Below, one piece after another: positions 36,623-45,247 of a DNA stretch of 64,000 nt. Under the pieces are notes generated by a model. The model saw only the letters and a list, made by a program, of their open reading frames with translations. It did no database searches and was not told the DNA's origin. The DNA lies in the NCBI RefSeq assembly GCF_900176565.1, contig NZ_FXEH01000006.1, positions 744,001-808,000 of the forward strand, given 5' to 3'. Every line of letters starts with the position of its first letter. The first letter of the stretch is position 1. The position numbers and the translations under genes are program-made. This stretch comes from Thalassobacillus devorans. Its GTDB lineage: Bacteria > Bacillota > Bacilli > Bacillales > Halobacillaceae.

Positions 36623-37756
36623 TTATTCGCCGGTTATTTCAAATGAATCATCAATAGTAATTCCCGGAGCGGAACGCTGTTCCAAGGCCCTGGCTAGACC
36701 GTGGCTGTCCGGGTGGGGCTTGATGAGATCATCCTCAATGAAATGGGGAAGAAAGCTGTAGGTAGCTGCTTCATTTTCATCGATTTCGACTTGCAATATA
36801 CCTGTCTGTGCTGTTTCTCCCTCTACGTAATCCGGGAAGAGGAAATTGCCTAACGAATAGGCGATCAATTTCCCTTTATACATCTCAAATCCCTGGAGTA
36901 CATGGGGATGGCTTCCGATTATGCCATCCGCACCGGCATCAATCATGGCGTGTGCATATAACTGTTCGGACTCATTAAATTGAATTTCTTTTTCGTTCCC
37001 CCAATGGATTTGGACGAAAACATAGTCATTCTTTTCTTTTGTCGCCTGGATGATGTTGATCACCCGCTCCATCTGATAGCCGCTTGCTGCACCCGGCCGT
37101 TCACCAACTGCATACCATTCGATAAATGGGAGGACTTTAGAAAAATTCAAGAAAGCGACACGCTTCCCTTGTATCTCTGTTTCGAATGCCTGATAAGCCT
37201 CATTTTCCGTCCTGCCGGCCCCGATGGTTTCTAAGCCCGCTTCCTCTGCAAAATGCAGCGTATCAGTCAGTCCGTCAATCCCATAGTCCAGGGTGTGGTT
37301 GTTCGCAAGTGCGACCCCATCGACACCGATTTGTTTTAGAGAGGACATCGCCTCAGGTCTCGTCCTGAAATTGTACAGTTTATCCTCTTTCGTACCACGT
37401 TCCGTGACAGCGGTTTCCAAATTGATGAATGTAAAATCATCGTTCAAAAAGTAGTCGTTGACATGCTGGAAGGGATAGGCGTGCCCATTTTCAGCTACGG
37501 TTTGTTCCAGTGACATGGCAAACAGAACGTCACCAGTAAATGTAAGTGTCATCGACGAGGGCTCGGGTTCTGGATCTGGAAGTTCCTCCGCTTCAGTTCC
37601 TTTCGCTTCCTTATCTTCAGGAGAAGCTTCTTCTTTTTCCTCAGCAGGGGGGCTTCCTTGTGCGCTTACATGACGGCTTGTTTCTTTTTCTTCAGCAGAA
37701 CTGCAACCAACGATAAAAATAAGTGAAAAAAACAGGATAGTAACTATGTATTTCAA
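36623..37756 (-). CDS. CapA-family lipoprotein (metallophosphatase-like)
   Basis: 377 residues from TTG 37756 after AAGGAG; the longer frame to 37813 lacks a site and hides the signal. Lipobox FIVGC near 18, an acidic linker, then a CapA domain: TFTGDVLFAM (metal Asp), FINLETAVTE, VALANNHTLDYG, FVQIHWGNE, IIGSHPHVLQGFE. CapA/PgsA proteins act in poly-gamma-glutamate capsule assembly, but lone copies like this one occur widely and their substrate is unsettled. No capB/capC nearby. Confidence 0.85.
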   Translation of the reverse strand: MKYIVTILFFSLIFIVGCSSAEEKETSRHVSAQGSPPAEEKEEASPEDKEAKGTEAEELPDPEPEPSSMTLTFTGDVLFAMSLEQTVAENGHAYPFQHVNDYFLNDDFTFINLETAVTERGTKEDKLYNFRTRPEAMSSLKQIGVDGVALANNHTLDYGIDGLTDTLHFAEEAGLETIGAGRTENEAYQAFETEIQGKRVAFLNFSKVLPFIEWYAVGERPGAASGYQMERVINIIQATKEKNDYVFVQIHWGNEKEIQFNESEQLYAHAMIDAGADGIIGSHPHVLQGFEMYKGKLIAYSLGNFLFPDYVEGETAQTGILQVEIDENEAATYSFLPHFIEDDLIKPHPDSHGLARALEQRSAPGITIDDSFEITGE

Positions 37757-38163
37757 TGATGATGACTCCTTATGTAATAAAATAGTAACGAAATCAAGCA
37801 ATCTATTTGACAAAATAAAAACATAACAACTTCATACTAATATACAATACTATCCAATACAACATAATATTAGAAGATAGTAGATTATTATTACATAAAT
37901 GGGTGATATCTCATAATTACTAATTATATAGAAAGCGTGCGTTAACCTGTTTTAAGAGATAACTAGTTTACATGGAAGACACGGCCCCCGGTATAGGTGC
38001 AAAATTAGTAAATTAGAGAGACAAAATGAAAAATATAGGAGACAAATTAAAAACTTTAAGAGAAGATAATGGCGGAAGAGAGACACGGAAGCCTTATCGG
38101 AGACAATCTATGGAGATCCTCCATAGAAAAAGACCGGCTGGTAATCAGCCGGCCATCGATCCA
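37757..38163. other. Intergenic region with truncated XRE-type gene start
   Basis: 407 bp without an intact gene. At 38026-38080 a frame begins MKNIGDKLKTLRED, the typical start of a Cro/C1 helix-turn-helix regulator, then loses similarity and stops at the AKR terminator. The upstream 160 bp are AT-rich. The hairpin at 38128-38153 is the terminator of the minus-strand aldo/keto reductase. Confidence 0.4.
38128..38153 (-). terminator. Terminator of the aldo/keto reductase gene
   Basis: On the minus strand GGCCGGCTG / CAGCCGGTC with loop ATTAC, then TTTTTCT. Confidence 0.75.
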
Positions 38164-39165
38164 TTATTTTATTCCTAATTGCTGTCTGTCAGGGGGTGCC
38201 ATGAATTCCGGACCTACTGGGTCTTTGACATGGCGCATCAGAATTTCATCGATGTCGCGCAGGCTGTCTTCATCGATGTCAAAATCAAGTTCGTCGATCG
38301 GATTCATTTGATCCGGGCGGCGTCCGCCCATCAAAGCGATGTCGGCGCCTGGCTGCTGGATGACCCATTTCAATGCCAGGTGAAGGACACGTTTTCCAAA
38401 CCTGTCCTGGGCCAGTTTGTCCAATTCGTCCACGGCGCTCAAGTATTGCTCAAACCGCGGCTGTTGGAACTTCGGATCTTCTTTTCGTAAATCATCTCCT
38501 TCAAAGCTGCGGTCTTTTGTCATTTTTCCAGACAATAATCCCCGGCATAAGGAACCATATAATAAGGAAGACATATTGTTTTCCTGTACGTAAGGGAGCA
38601 CATCATTCTCCGCTTCACGCTCAAATAGGTTATACGGAGGCTGCAGGGTATGCAATGGAGCAGATTCCCGGAAGTAATCCATTTGCTCCGGCGTAAAATT
38701 ACTGACGCCAATGGCACGTATTTTTCCCTGTTTATAGAGGTAGTTCAACGCTTCTGCTGTTTCGTCAATCGGTGTCACCGGGTCAGGCCAGTGAACCTGA
38801 TAAATATCGATGTAATCCGTTTGCAGCCGTCTTAGAGAATCATCGATTTCCTGGTGGATCCGTTCTTTACTGCCATTCCGGAATGGCTGCTCGTTTTTCC
38901 AATCCAAACCGACTTTCGTGGCAAGAACGATGTCATCCCGGCTGCCATAGTCCTTTACAGCTTTCCCGATGATTTCTTCTGACCGGCCAAACCCGTATAC
39001 CGGTGCTGTGTCAATCAAGTTGACGCCTTTATCCAGTGCGGTATGGATGGTGCGGATTGAGTCTTTCTCATCGGTACCGCCCCACATCCAGCCGCCGATC
39101 GCCCATGTGCCAAGACCGATCGGACTCACTTTCAAGTCCGTGTTGCTGATTTGTATTCTATCCAT
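38164..39165 (-). CDS. Aldo/keto reductase
   Basis: 333 residues from ATG 39165 after GGGAGTGATATTC; the longer frame to 39234 is unsupported. (beta/alpha)8 AKR with GVNLIDTAPVYGFGRSEEIIG (catalytic Asp/Tyr), VLATKVGLDW (Lys), YQVHWPDP (His) and IGVSNFTPEQM. It resembles B. subtilis YhdN/IolS-type NADPH reductases of carbonyl substrates. The natural substrate is unknown. Confidence 0.87.
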   Translation of the reverse strand: MDRIQISNTDLKVSPIGLGTWAIGGWMWGGTDEKDSIRTIHTALDKGVNLIDTAPVYGFGRSEEIIGKAVKDYGSRDDIVLATKVGLDWKNEQPFRNGSKERIHQEIDDSLRRLQTDYIDIYQVHWPDPVTPIDETAEALNYLYKQGKIRAIGVSNFTPEQMDYFRESAPLHTLQPPYNLFEREAENDVLPYVQENNMSSLLYGSLCRGLLSGKMTKDRSFEGDDLRKEDPKFQQPRFEQYLSAVDELDKLAQDRFGKRVLHLALKWVIQQPGADIALMGGRRPDQMNPIDELDFDIDEDSLRDIDEILMRHVKDPVGPEFMAPPDRQQLGIK

Positions 39166-39235
39166 GAATATCACTCCCATACTGCAAGTCTCTCTACCGC
39201 TGTTCCCGTTATGGCACGAGTTTAATCGTTCCACT

Positions 39236-39973
39236 TCAATCGATTAACGGACTAAGTTCCTCGACAACTTTGCTCAGATCGTCGTGAATCACTTGATCGA
39301 ATAAATAATCCTTACCCGTCGGCTCCCCGTTGATCATAATAGAAGGGATGCCACGATAGGAGGCATATTCCGGAAGCAGGTTGAACGGAGTGACAAAAAG
39401 GGACGTACCCATGACGAGCAGCACATCGACATGATCGAGAATCGCTTCCGCTTCATCATGTGCTGTAATCATATCTCCGAATAAAACGACACCAGGTTTC
39501 AAAATATCGCCACAGCCCGGTTCCTGACAATACGGAATTTCGTTCTTCATAACGTAATCAAGGCTGTAAGAAGCCTGGCAGGAGGGGCAGGATGCCTTGT
39601 TTAATGTACCGTGGTATTCGACAACCCGACTGTTTCCGGCCAACTGATGAAGGCCATCGACATTTTGTGTAATAATAGCGATATCTTTCCCAGTATCTTC
39701 GAGTCGTTTGAAAAATTGATGCACCTGGTTTGGCTGATAGTTTTTCAACAGTTTCAACCGAAAAATGCTTTTATATTTATTCCAAAAGTCCACCGGGTCT
39801 TGGAAGAAGTACTGGCTGGACATATAATATTCACGTGCGTGATCTTCCGTCCACAATCCTTCGCTGGACCGAAAATCAGGAATGCCGCTTGCGGTTGATA
39901 CTCCAGCACCAGTTAAAACGGCAACCGAGTTCGCCTCCTGGATGAGTGTTGCTATTTGATCTAAGTTGTTCAT
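39236..39973 (-). CDS. Sir2-family NAD-dependent protein deacylase
   Basis: 245 residues from ATG 39973 after GGGAGGGAAGTTC. NAD-binding LTGAGVSTASGIPDFRSSEGLW, IITQNVDGLHQLAGN, catalytic His in VEYHGTLN, zinc Cys pairs (ASCPSC and CQEPGC), GVVLFGD and VMGTSLFVTP. It resembles B. subtilis SrtN or CobB and should remove acetyl or longer acyl groups from lysines. Monocistronic, 71 bp beyond the AKR gene on the same strand. Confidence 0.9.
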   Translation of the reverse strand: MNNLDQIATLIQEANSVAVLTGAGVSTASGIPDFRSSEGLWTEDHAREYYMSSQYFFQDPVDFWNKYKSIFRLKLLKNYQPNQVHQFFKRLEDTGKDIAIITQNVDGLHQLAGNSRVVEYHGTLNKASCPSCQASYSLDYVMKNEIPYCQEPGCGDILKPGVVLFGDMITAHDEAEAILDHVDVLLVMGTSLFVTPFNLLPEYASYRGIPSIMINGEPTGKDYLFDQVIHDDLSKVVEELSPLID

Positions 39974-40061
39974 GAACTTCCCTCCCAGGTAAAGAATTGA
40001 AAGTATCCTAATTATAGTACACACGAGCCTAACAATTAAATCTGAAGGAAGTATAAAATAA

Positions 40062-40090
40062 TAGAACAGCTCAGGATAAGAGCTGTTCTA
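40062..40090 (-). terminator. Terminator of the nitroreductase gene
   Basis: TAGAACAGCT / AGCTGTTCTA stem, followed on the minus strand by TTATTTTATAC. Confidence 0.65.
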
Positions 40091-40105
40091 CTATGGAAAA
40101 GAATA

Positions 40106-40843
40106 TTATTTTTTATTGAAGCCTTTTTTCTTAACATGATCTGTGACATCCATCCGAATTGTGTTCTGGAACCGGCGTTTCATCTGGTCTGTCCAGGTGT
40201 CCGTGCGGTTGTTCTCTGATCTTTTTTCATAATATTTAGCGATCCTGTCATCGAAACGATCGAGCACATCTTCATGCTGTCGGTAGCTGTTTTCAAAATA
40301 GACAGCATCAATCGGAAGGCGTGGTTTTTGTTCCGGGTGGTGTGCTGGATAGCCAATTGCCATGCCGAAAAGGGGAATGACGTGTTTTGGCAGATCCAAT
40401 AATTCATCGACTCTGGCAATGTTATTTCGGACACTGCCGATGTAGCAGATGCCGAGCCCCATAGACTCTGCTGCAATTGCCGCATTTTGTGCTGCGAGAG
40501 CGGCATCAATGGCAGAAACAAGAAAATGTTCGCTGTTTTCCAGATTGTCCCGCATTGCTTCATATTCTTCCTCATTCGCTTTGACTGTCACCCGGTTCAA
40601 ATCCGCACAAAAGATAAGAAAATGGCCATTATCTTTTACATAGCTTTGTCCTGTTATTTCCGCAAGATCCGCTTTTTTTTCTTCGTCCGTCACCCCGATA
40701 ATGGAGTAAGCCATCATATAGCTCGAAGTGGAAGCGTGCTGGGCGCTTGATATTATCATTTCGATTTGCTGCTCGTTCAATTTCTTTGATTTGAACTTCC
40801 TGATGGAGCGGTGACTTAACAAATTTTCAATCATTTCATTCAT
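40106..40843 (-). CDS. NfrA-type oxygen-insensitive NADPH nitroreductase
   Basis: 245 residues of the flavin nitroreductase family, NfrA subgroup. FMN contacts are in LSHRSIRKFKSKKL, QHASTSSYMMAYSII and AESMGLGICYIGSVRN; the C-terminal arm (about 185-245) is long and basic as in NfrA1/NfrA2. Such enzymes reduce FMN, nitroaromatics, quinones or H2O2 with NADPH. ATG follows AAAGGGGAATCACC. The lipoprotein gene lies just upstream on the same strand. Confidence 0.85.
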   Translation of the reverse strand: MNEMIENLLSHRSIRKFKSKKLNEQQIEMIISSAQHASTSSYMMAYSIIGVTDEEKKADLAEITGQSYVKDNGHFLIFCADLNRVTVKANEEEYEAMRDNLENSEHFLVSAIDAALAAQNAAIAAESMGLGICYIGSVRNNIARVDELLDLPKHVIPLFGMAIGYPAHHPEQKPRLPIDAVYFENSYRQHEDVLDRFDDRIAKYYEKRSENNRTDTWTDQMKRRFQNTIRMDVTDHVKKKGFNKK

Positions 40844-40861
40844 GGTGATTCCCCTTTATAT

Positions 40862-41587
40862 CTAGTTAATAGTTAACGTGATGGTGGTGGTTGGTGCACC
40901 TTTAGATTTCCAATTTTCCAGATTGTAAGAAGCGTAGTCCTCGACTCTTGGAATGTCGATCGTCAATTCCCCAGCGGATGTCCATCCCATATTTTCAATT
41001 GGGTACTGGTAACCCTGATAGGTAACTTCCGGTAAGTTTTCCTCATTAATAGTCAACGTCTTTTCTTCAAGGTTGCTCAAATCAACCACTTCCACATGGT
41101 GGGTGGTGACTCCCTCCTGGTTGGTTCTGCCGAATTTGATAGCCATTTGACTGTCATGCGAAACCTGAACTTGTTCCAATTTAGCGAGATCCGCCAGCAA
41201 CATGGATGTTTCCTTTGAAAAGTCAATCAGTATGTAGGAACAACGATTTTCATAACATGCAAATTCAATTAAAGCTTTATTAGCGTGTTCGTTCATTGTA
41301 ACGGGTATAAATTTCATTGTCTCGAGTTTTGCTTGAGGGTCTTTGGACGTACTGACATAATTATTTAAAATCGAATGTTTCTTTAAATCAATCGTAAACG
41401 TATTCTCTCCCAGCTGGATTTGGTATTTATGTGGAAGTTTTTCTTCCTTTTGTTTGTCATCCTTTGCTTTCGTTGTCACATTCTCTTTTACTACTTCCAT
41501 GTCTTCTGTTGCCTTACTGCTTTCAGAAGAACATCCGCCAATTACCAGAACGATACCCACTAGAAGAAACATAAACACGGGTTTCAT
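40862..41587 (-). CDS. Hypothetical lipoprotein
   Basis: 241 residues from ATG 41587 after GAGGAGCTAAAAAA. Signal peptide with lipobox VIGGC near 17, a charged linker, then a mixed alpha/beta domain of about 180 residues (from KYQIQLGENTFTIDLKKHS) containing a Cys pair (CYENRC). No named family recognised. It precedes nfrA by 18 nt on the same strand, so the two may be cotranscribed. Confidence 0.65.
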   Translation of the reverse strand: MKPVFMFLLVGIVLVIGGCSSESSKATEDMEVVKENVTTKAKDDKQKEEKLPHKYQIQLGENTFTIDLKKHSILNNYVSTSKDPQAKLETMKFIPVTMNEHANKALIEFACYENRCSYILIDFSKETSMLLADLAKLEQVQVSHDSQMAIKFGRTNQEGVTTHHVEVVDLSNLEEKTLTINEENLPEVTYQGYQYPIENMGWTSAGELTIDIPRVEDYASYNLENWKSKGAPTTTITLTIN

Positions 41588-41716
41588 TTTTTTAGCTCCT
41601 CTATTATTTTTCATCTCTATTATTATTCCTCTCTATTAAAAATTACCACTCCCCGAACGGGATTACAATATTTCACATCTTGAGAATATATAATAGAAGT
41701 TTTTTGTCTTAACAAA

Positions 41717-41750
41717 AAAGGAACGAAATCGGATGGATTTCGTTCCTTTG
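41717..41750. terminator. Terminator of the 62-residue minus-strand gene
   Basis: AAAGGAACGAAATC / GATTTCGTTCCTTT, loop GGATG. Confidence 0.85.
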
Positions 41751-41784
41751 GGGACTTTATCTACTGTTTTGAAAAAAGGGGGAG

Positions 41785-41973
41785 TTAAAGCTTCATGTTT
41801 TTTGGACTATGGACCTCGGTCTGTGCGCCGTGGTCGAGATATTCTTCATTAAGGATTTCTTTGTCTTCTTTCGAAAGAGACGCGTCTTCCATCGAGCGGT
41901 TGCCTCTTTTTTCAATATAGATCGCAACGGCGATGAGTAGGGCAAGGGGTACTAAAAACATTAACCAAATCAT
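41785..41973 (-). CDS. Small single-pass membrane protein
   Basis: 62 residues from ATG 41973, 7 nt after AAGGAGGG. One transmembrane helix (about 2-20), then a basic turn (IEKRGNRS) and an acidic cytoplasmic tail (SLSKEDKEILNEEYLDHG). Family not recognised. Confidence 0.6.
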   Translation of the reverse strand: MIWLMFLVPLALLIAVAIYIEKRGNRSMEDASLSKEDKEILNEEYLDHGAQTEVHSPKNMKL

Positions 41974-42246
41974 GTTCAACCCTCCTTGCTTTAGTATGTT
42001 AATAAAATTCCCGAAATATGCAGGCGATAACCCTTTATGACAATAAAGAGGGAAAACGATGTGCTTTTTGAGATGCTTGTTATCTATTCGTAAACATACT
42101 TAGGTGAAAAGTACTACCGTTCTTGTCATAAAATTGCTTTTGGGGCAATATCCTTTTCTTAGGCCTGTATTATTCCAGTAAATCCCCCTTTTGCTAATAC
42201 TCAGTTTCGAAATAGTGGTCCGAAAAGTAAAATCTAAATGTTTGAG

Positions 42247-42277
42247 GGATAACAGTTCTTCTGTTATCCTTTTTTAT
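42247..42277 (+). terminator. Orphan terminator in a 540-bp gap
   Basis: GGATAACAG, loop TTCTT, CTGTTATCC, T6. The + strand upstream of it (41974-42246) has no supported ORF. The gap up to 42514 otherwise holds only the sulfur-island promoter. Confidence 0.75.
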
Positions 42278-42385
42278 ACGCGGTTGGGTACCTGTCCTGT
42301 TCGCGTTTTAATGAAAGAGGTGCCGGGAATACGCGTTATATCAAGGTTTTTACCTATTTGAATAAAGTTCAAAAAAAGTTAAGGC

Positions 42386-42455
42386 ATACCCCCTTGACTA
42401 TTTTGGAGAGATGCTTTAATATACATTGCAGGGTATTAAACCTGCCGGGGTATTA
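42386..42455 (+). promoter_or_regulatory. Sulfur-island promoter with CsoR/CstR-like half-sites
   Basis: -35 TTGACT (42394-42399), 17 bp, -10 TAATAT (42417-42422). ATACCCCC (42386-42393) abuts the -35; GGGTATTA (42431-42438) and GGGGTATTA (42447-42455) lie in the early transcript. ATACCC/GGGTAT halves are the hallmark of CstR/CsoR operators. The regulator itself is not in the window. Confidence 0.6.
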
Positions 42456-42514
42456 GAGGGTAACAACTTCTAGACAGTAAAAATATTAATAACATTCTCA
42501 AGGAGGAATTTATA

Positions 42515-42904
42515 ATGAAAACAGCTATTATCGCAGCAAACGGTGGAGCGTTCGACGCTTACAAAGTATTGAACATTGCAAACGCATCTGCAACTTACGA
42601 TGGTGAAACTGCAGTATTCTTCACATTCGAAGGTTTGAACTTGATCCACAAGGAAGCTCATAAGCAACTTCCAATGCCTGAAGGTACAGAACACTTCCAG
42701 GAAGGTTTTGAAAAAGCAAACGTACCATCTATCCCTGAATTGGTTGAAATGGCTCAGGAAATGGGCGTACGTTTCATCGCGTGCCAAATGACAATGGACG
42801 TTATGGGTCTTACGAAAGAAGACTTCGTTGACGGAATCGAAGTAGGCGGCGCAGCAACTTTCCTAAACTTTGCGAAAGACGCGGATGTATCTCTTACATT
42901 CTAA
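42515..42904 (+). CDS. DsrE/DsrF-like sulfur carrier protein
   Basis: 129 residues of the DsrE2-like family: MKTAIIAANGGAFDAYKVLNI start, VFFTFEGLNLI, and GVRFIACQMTMDVMGLTKEDF with the single conserved Cys90. Such proteins accept persulfide sulfur and pass it to TusA. First gene of the sulfur island, behind the promoter with ATACCC/GGGTAT sites; AAGGAGGAATTTATA precedes the ATG. The codon choice is of the highly expressed type. Confidence 0.87.
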   Translation: MKTAIIAANGGAFDAYKVLNIANASATYDGETAVFFTFEGLNLIHKEAHKQLPMPEGTEHFQEGFEKANVPSIPELVEMAQEMGVRFIACQMTMDVMGLTKEDFVDGIEVGGAATFLNFAKDADVSLTF

Positions 42905-42932
42905 TATACTAAGGTTTAAAGGAGTGGAGTAA

Positions 42933-43163
42933 ATGGTAACAGTATATACAACAAGCACATGTCCTTATTGCACCATGGTCAAACAGTTTCTTGATCAAAT
43001 GAGTGTCAGCTATAAGGAAGTAAATTTGGAAAATGATCCGGAAGAAGCGAGAAAGTTAGTGGAAACGACTGGAGAAATGGGAGTTCCACAAACGAATATT
43101 GACGGACAATGGATCATTGGATTCGACCCAGAAACATTCTTGAAGTATTTGCCGAAACAGTAA
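42933..43163 (+). CDS. Glutaredoxin-like protein (NrdH/YruB type)
   Basis: 76 residues: VTVYTTSTCPYCTMVKQFLDQM with CPYC, GEMGVPQTNIDGQWIIGFDPE with the cis-Pro. A thiol-disulfide or depersulfidation role beside the DsrE-like protein is inferred. It starts 28 nt after dsrE, behind AAAGGAGTGGAGTAA. Confidence 0.85.
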   Translation: MVTVYTTSTCPYCTMVKQFLDQMSVSYKEVNLENDPEEARKLVETTGEMGVPQTNIDGQWIIGFDPETFLKYLPKQ

Positions 43164-43223
43164 AAGCAGCTGAGACTTACCATTGTCATTGGCCCGTTTC
43201 GGCGTGATGGAAGGAGAATTTGA

Positions 43224-43790
43224 ATGGCCGGTAAAATGTTTTCCCATGAGAAAGCCGAAAAATTGCTCGATCCAAAACGACAGGAAACTGTTCCTGTCGA
43301 GGAAGTCATCCGCCTTCTTGATTTGAATGGCGACGAAAAAGTCATCGATCTTGGAGCAGGAAACGGGTATTTGACATTACCGATTGCAAAAGCGACTACC
43401 GACCGTGTCACAGCGGTCGATATCCAGCCGGAAATGCTCGAGATGCTGGCGGAGCGTGCGGAAAAAGAAGGACTGGGAAATATCGATCGCCAGGAAAGTG
43501 GCTTGGATCGTCTTAATTTTCCCGATGGGTCCTTCCAGCGTGCGATTTCAGCCTTTGTCTTGCACGAGGTGCCGGATCTTGACCAGGCGTTAAGTGAAAT
43601 TTACCGCATCATTCCTGAACATGGCATGTTTGTCGTACTGGATTGGGAAAAGGTAGAAGGTGAACAGGGTCCGCCGCTTCATGAGCGTATTCCATCTGAA
43701 GATATGGCTCATCAAGTAGAGCAGGCAGGTTTCTCTGTTAAAGTCGGCAAATTTAATAAGGACGTTTACTTTATTGTTGCCACTAAATAA
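43224..43790 (+). CDS. Class I SAM-dependent methyltransferase
   Basis: 188 residues: KVIDLGAGNGYLTLPIAKA (SAM motif I), VDIQPEMLEML (motif II), PDGSFQRAISAFVLHEV, and the ubiE-like FVVLDWEKV. Substrate unknown. It is the third gene downstream of the island promoter, so methylation of sulfide or a thiol is a tempting inference that sequence alone cannot confirm. Start ATG after GATGGAAGGAGAATTTGA. Confidence 0.82.
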   Translation: MAGKMFSHEKAEKLLDPKRQETVPVEEVIRLLDLNGDEKVIDLGAGNGYLTLPIAKATTDRVTAVDIQPEMLEMLAERAEKEGLGNIDRQESGLDRLNFPDGSFQRAISAFVLHEVPDLDQALSEIYRIIPEHGMFVVLDWEKVEGEQGPPLHERIPSEDMAHQVEQAGFSVKVGKFNKDVYFIVATK

Positions 43791-43830
43791 AGGGTTGGAG
43801 GGAGCGCTTTCGCTTCCTCTGCCCGCTCCA

Positions 43831-43884
43831 CTTATTTTTTTAAAAGTCCGCCAATAAGGAAAGGTTGACTTTTAAAAAAATAAG
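43831..43884. repeat. Perfect 18-bp inverted repeat between sulfur operons
   Basis: CTTATTTTTTTAAAAGTC (43831-43848) and its exact complement (43867-43884) around an 18-nt loop. Preceded by a GC-rich hairpin (GAGGGAGCG/CGCTTCCTC, 43798-43820). The first T7 could terminate the methyltransferase transcript; the second arm contains a TTGACT box (43865-43870). Confidence 0.65.
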
Positions 43885-43891
43885 TTTAAAC

Positions 43892-43910
43892 TATACCCAT
43901 AGGGGTTATG
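43892..43910 (+). promoter_or_regulatory. CsoR/CstR-like operator before the rhodanese operon
   Basis: TATACCCATAGGGGTTATG is a near-palindrome of ATACCC and GGGTTAT halves, close to known CstR operators. It lies 27 bp before the first rhodanese ATG. Confidence 0.6.
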
Positions 43911-43936
43911 GTAATAATGAAGAGGGGTAATGCTAA

Positions 43937-44305
43937 ATGGAAACAATCATTACAATCGTAGCAGTAGCATTGATCATTGGCTTTTTAGCAAAACGATTGA
44001 TGCCGGCAAAAGGCGTCGATCAGATTACAACATCACAATTGAAGGACGAAATGAAACAGAAAAAAGGGAAACAGTTCATAGACGTACGTACACCTGGCGA
44101 GTATCAGGCGAATCATATTAAAGGCTTTAACAACCTGCCGCTTCAGCAATTAGGAAAGCAAGCGGACCAGCTGGATAAAGAAAAGCCTGTCTATGTCATC
44201 TGCCAGAGTGGCGGCCGTTCCTCAGCAGCTTCTGGCATGCTGAAGAAGAAAGGTTTTGAAAAAGTGATCAATGTCCAAGGCGGCATGAACGCCTGGAGAG
44301 GTTAA
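43937..44305 (+). CDS. Membrane-anchored rhodanese
   Basis: 122 residues: transmembrane segment (about 4-20) followed by one rhodanese domain with catalytic Cys89 in the loop CQSGGRSS. The six-residue active-site loop is the persulfide-carrying kind. ATG after GAAGAGGGGTAATGCTAA. First of six genes that should shuttle sulfane sulfur from the membrane inward. Confidence 0.88.
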   Translation: METIITIVAVALIIGFLAKRLMPAKGVDQITTSQLKDEMKQKKGKQFIDVRTPGEYQANHIKGFNNLPLQQLGKQADQLDKEKPVYVICQSGGRSSAASGMLKKKGFEKVINVQGGMNAWRG

Positions 44306-44322
44306 AAGGAGGATTTCTAACA

Positions 44323-44619
44323 ATGAATAGTTTAACTGCAGAACAAGTAAAAGAAAAAATGGAACAAGGGGAACAATTGAATATCGTCGACGTTCGTGAA
44401 GTCGGTGAAGTTAGCCAGGGTAAGATTCCTGGTGCGGTGAATATTCCGCTTCACTTGCTCGAGTTCCGTAAAGATGAATTGGATAAAAATAAAAACTATA
44501 TCCTGGTGTGCCGCTCTGGCGGCCGCAGCGGTCAGGCTACACAATTCCTTGACCAGTATGGATATGACGTTACCAACATGGAAGGCGGCATGATGTCCTG
44601 GGCCGGTAAAGTCGAGTAA
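44323..44619 (+). CDS. Single-domain rhodanese
   Basis: 98 residues, soluble. IVDVREVGEVSQGKIPGAVNIPLHLLEF and the active loop CRSGGRSG with Cys63. Similar to PspE/GlpE-type sulfurtransferases; 17 nt after the membrane-anchored rhodanese, with AAGGAGGATTTCTAAC. Confidence 0.9.
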   Translation: MNSLTAEQVKEKMEQGEQLNIVDVREVGEVSQGKIPGAVNIPLHLLEFRKDELDKNKNYILVCRSGGRSGQATQFLDQYGYDVTNMEGGMMSWAGKVE

Positions 44620-44671
44620 TCGATCTGACGCAGACATTCAGCAACTTTCACTTATATAGGAGGTTTTTTCA

Positions 44672-45223
44672 ATGAAAGTAAACGAAGTATTAGATGCAAA
44701 AGGGCTGGCTTGCCCGATGCCAATCGTAAAAACGAAAAAAGCGATGACGGACCTGGAGCCTGGCCACGTACTTGAAATCCAGGCAACCGACCGCGGTTCA
44801 ATTGCCGATTTGGAAGCATGGTCTGAAAACATGGGTCATCAATACCTTGGTTATAAGGAAGATGGCGATGTTTTGTATCACTATGTTCGTAAGAGTTCCG
44901 ACTCCGAAGATAAACCGGAGAAAAAACATGACCAGGTTGTTTCTAATGAAGACTTGGAAAGTAAATTGAATGACGAGGTCACTGTTCTTGATGTTCGTGA
45001 ACCAGTGGAGTATGAATTCGGCCACATTCCTGGCGCTGTATCCGTACCGCTTGGAGAAATTGACGAAAAAGCAGATGAAATCGATAAAAATAAAGGTGTC
45101 TATGTTATTTGCCGCACCGGAAGCCGCAGTGACATGGCAGCTCAGAAACTTGCAGAAAAAGGCTACAACGTATTTAACGTAACGCCAGGCATGAAAGACT
45201 GGAAAGGCGACGTAGAAAAATAA
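44672..45223 (+). CDS. TusA-rhodanese fusion (CstA-like)
   Basis: 183 residues. TusA domain (1-73) with the CPMP motif, Cys14; a charged linker (74-90); rhodanese domain (about 90-183) with Cys147 in CRTGSRSD. Staphylococcal CstA is a related multidomain sulfurtransferase. Fusing acceptor and donor Cys suggests direct persulfide hand-over. AGGAGGTTTTTTCA precedes the ATG. Confidence 0.88.
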   Translation: MKVNEVLDAKGLACPMPIVKTKKAMTDLEPGHVLEIQATDRGSIADLEAWSENMGHQYLGYKEDGDVLYHYVRKSSDSEDKPEKKHDQVVSNEDLESKLNDEVTVLDVREPVEYEFGHIPGAVSVPLGEIDEKADEIDKNKGVYVICRTGSRSDMAAQKLAEKGYNVFNVTPGMKDWKGDVEK

Positions 45224-45247
45224 ATCATTAATTTGGAGGGGTTAATA

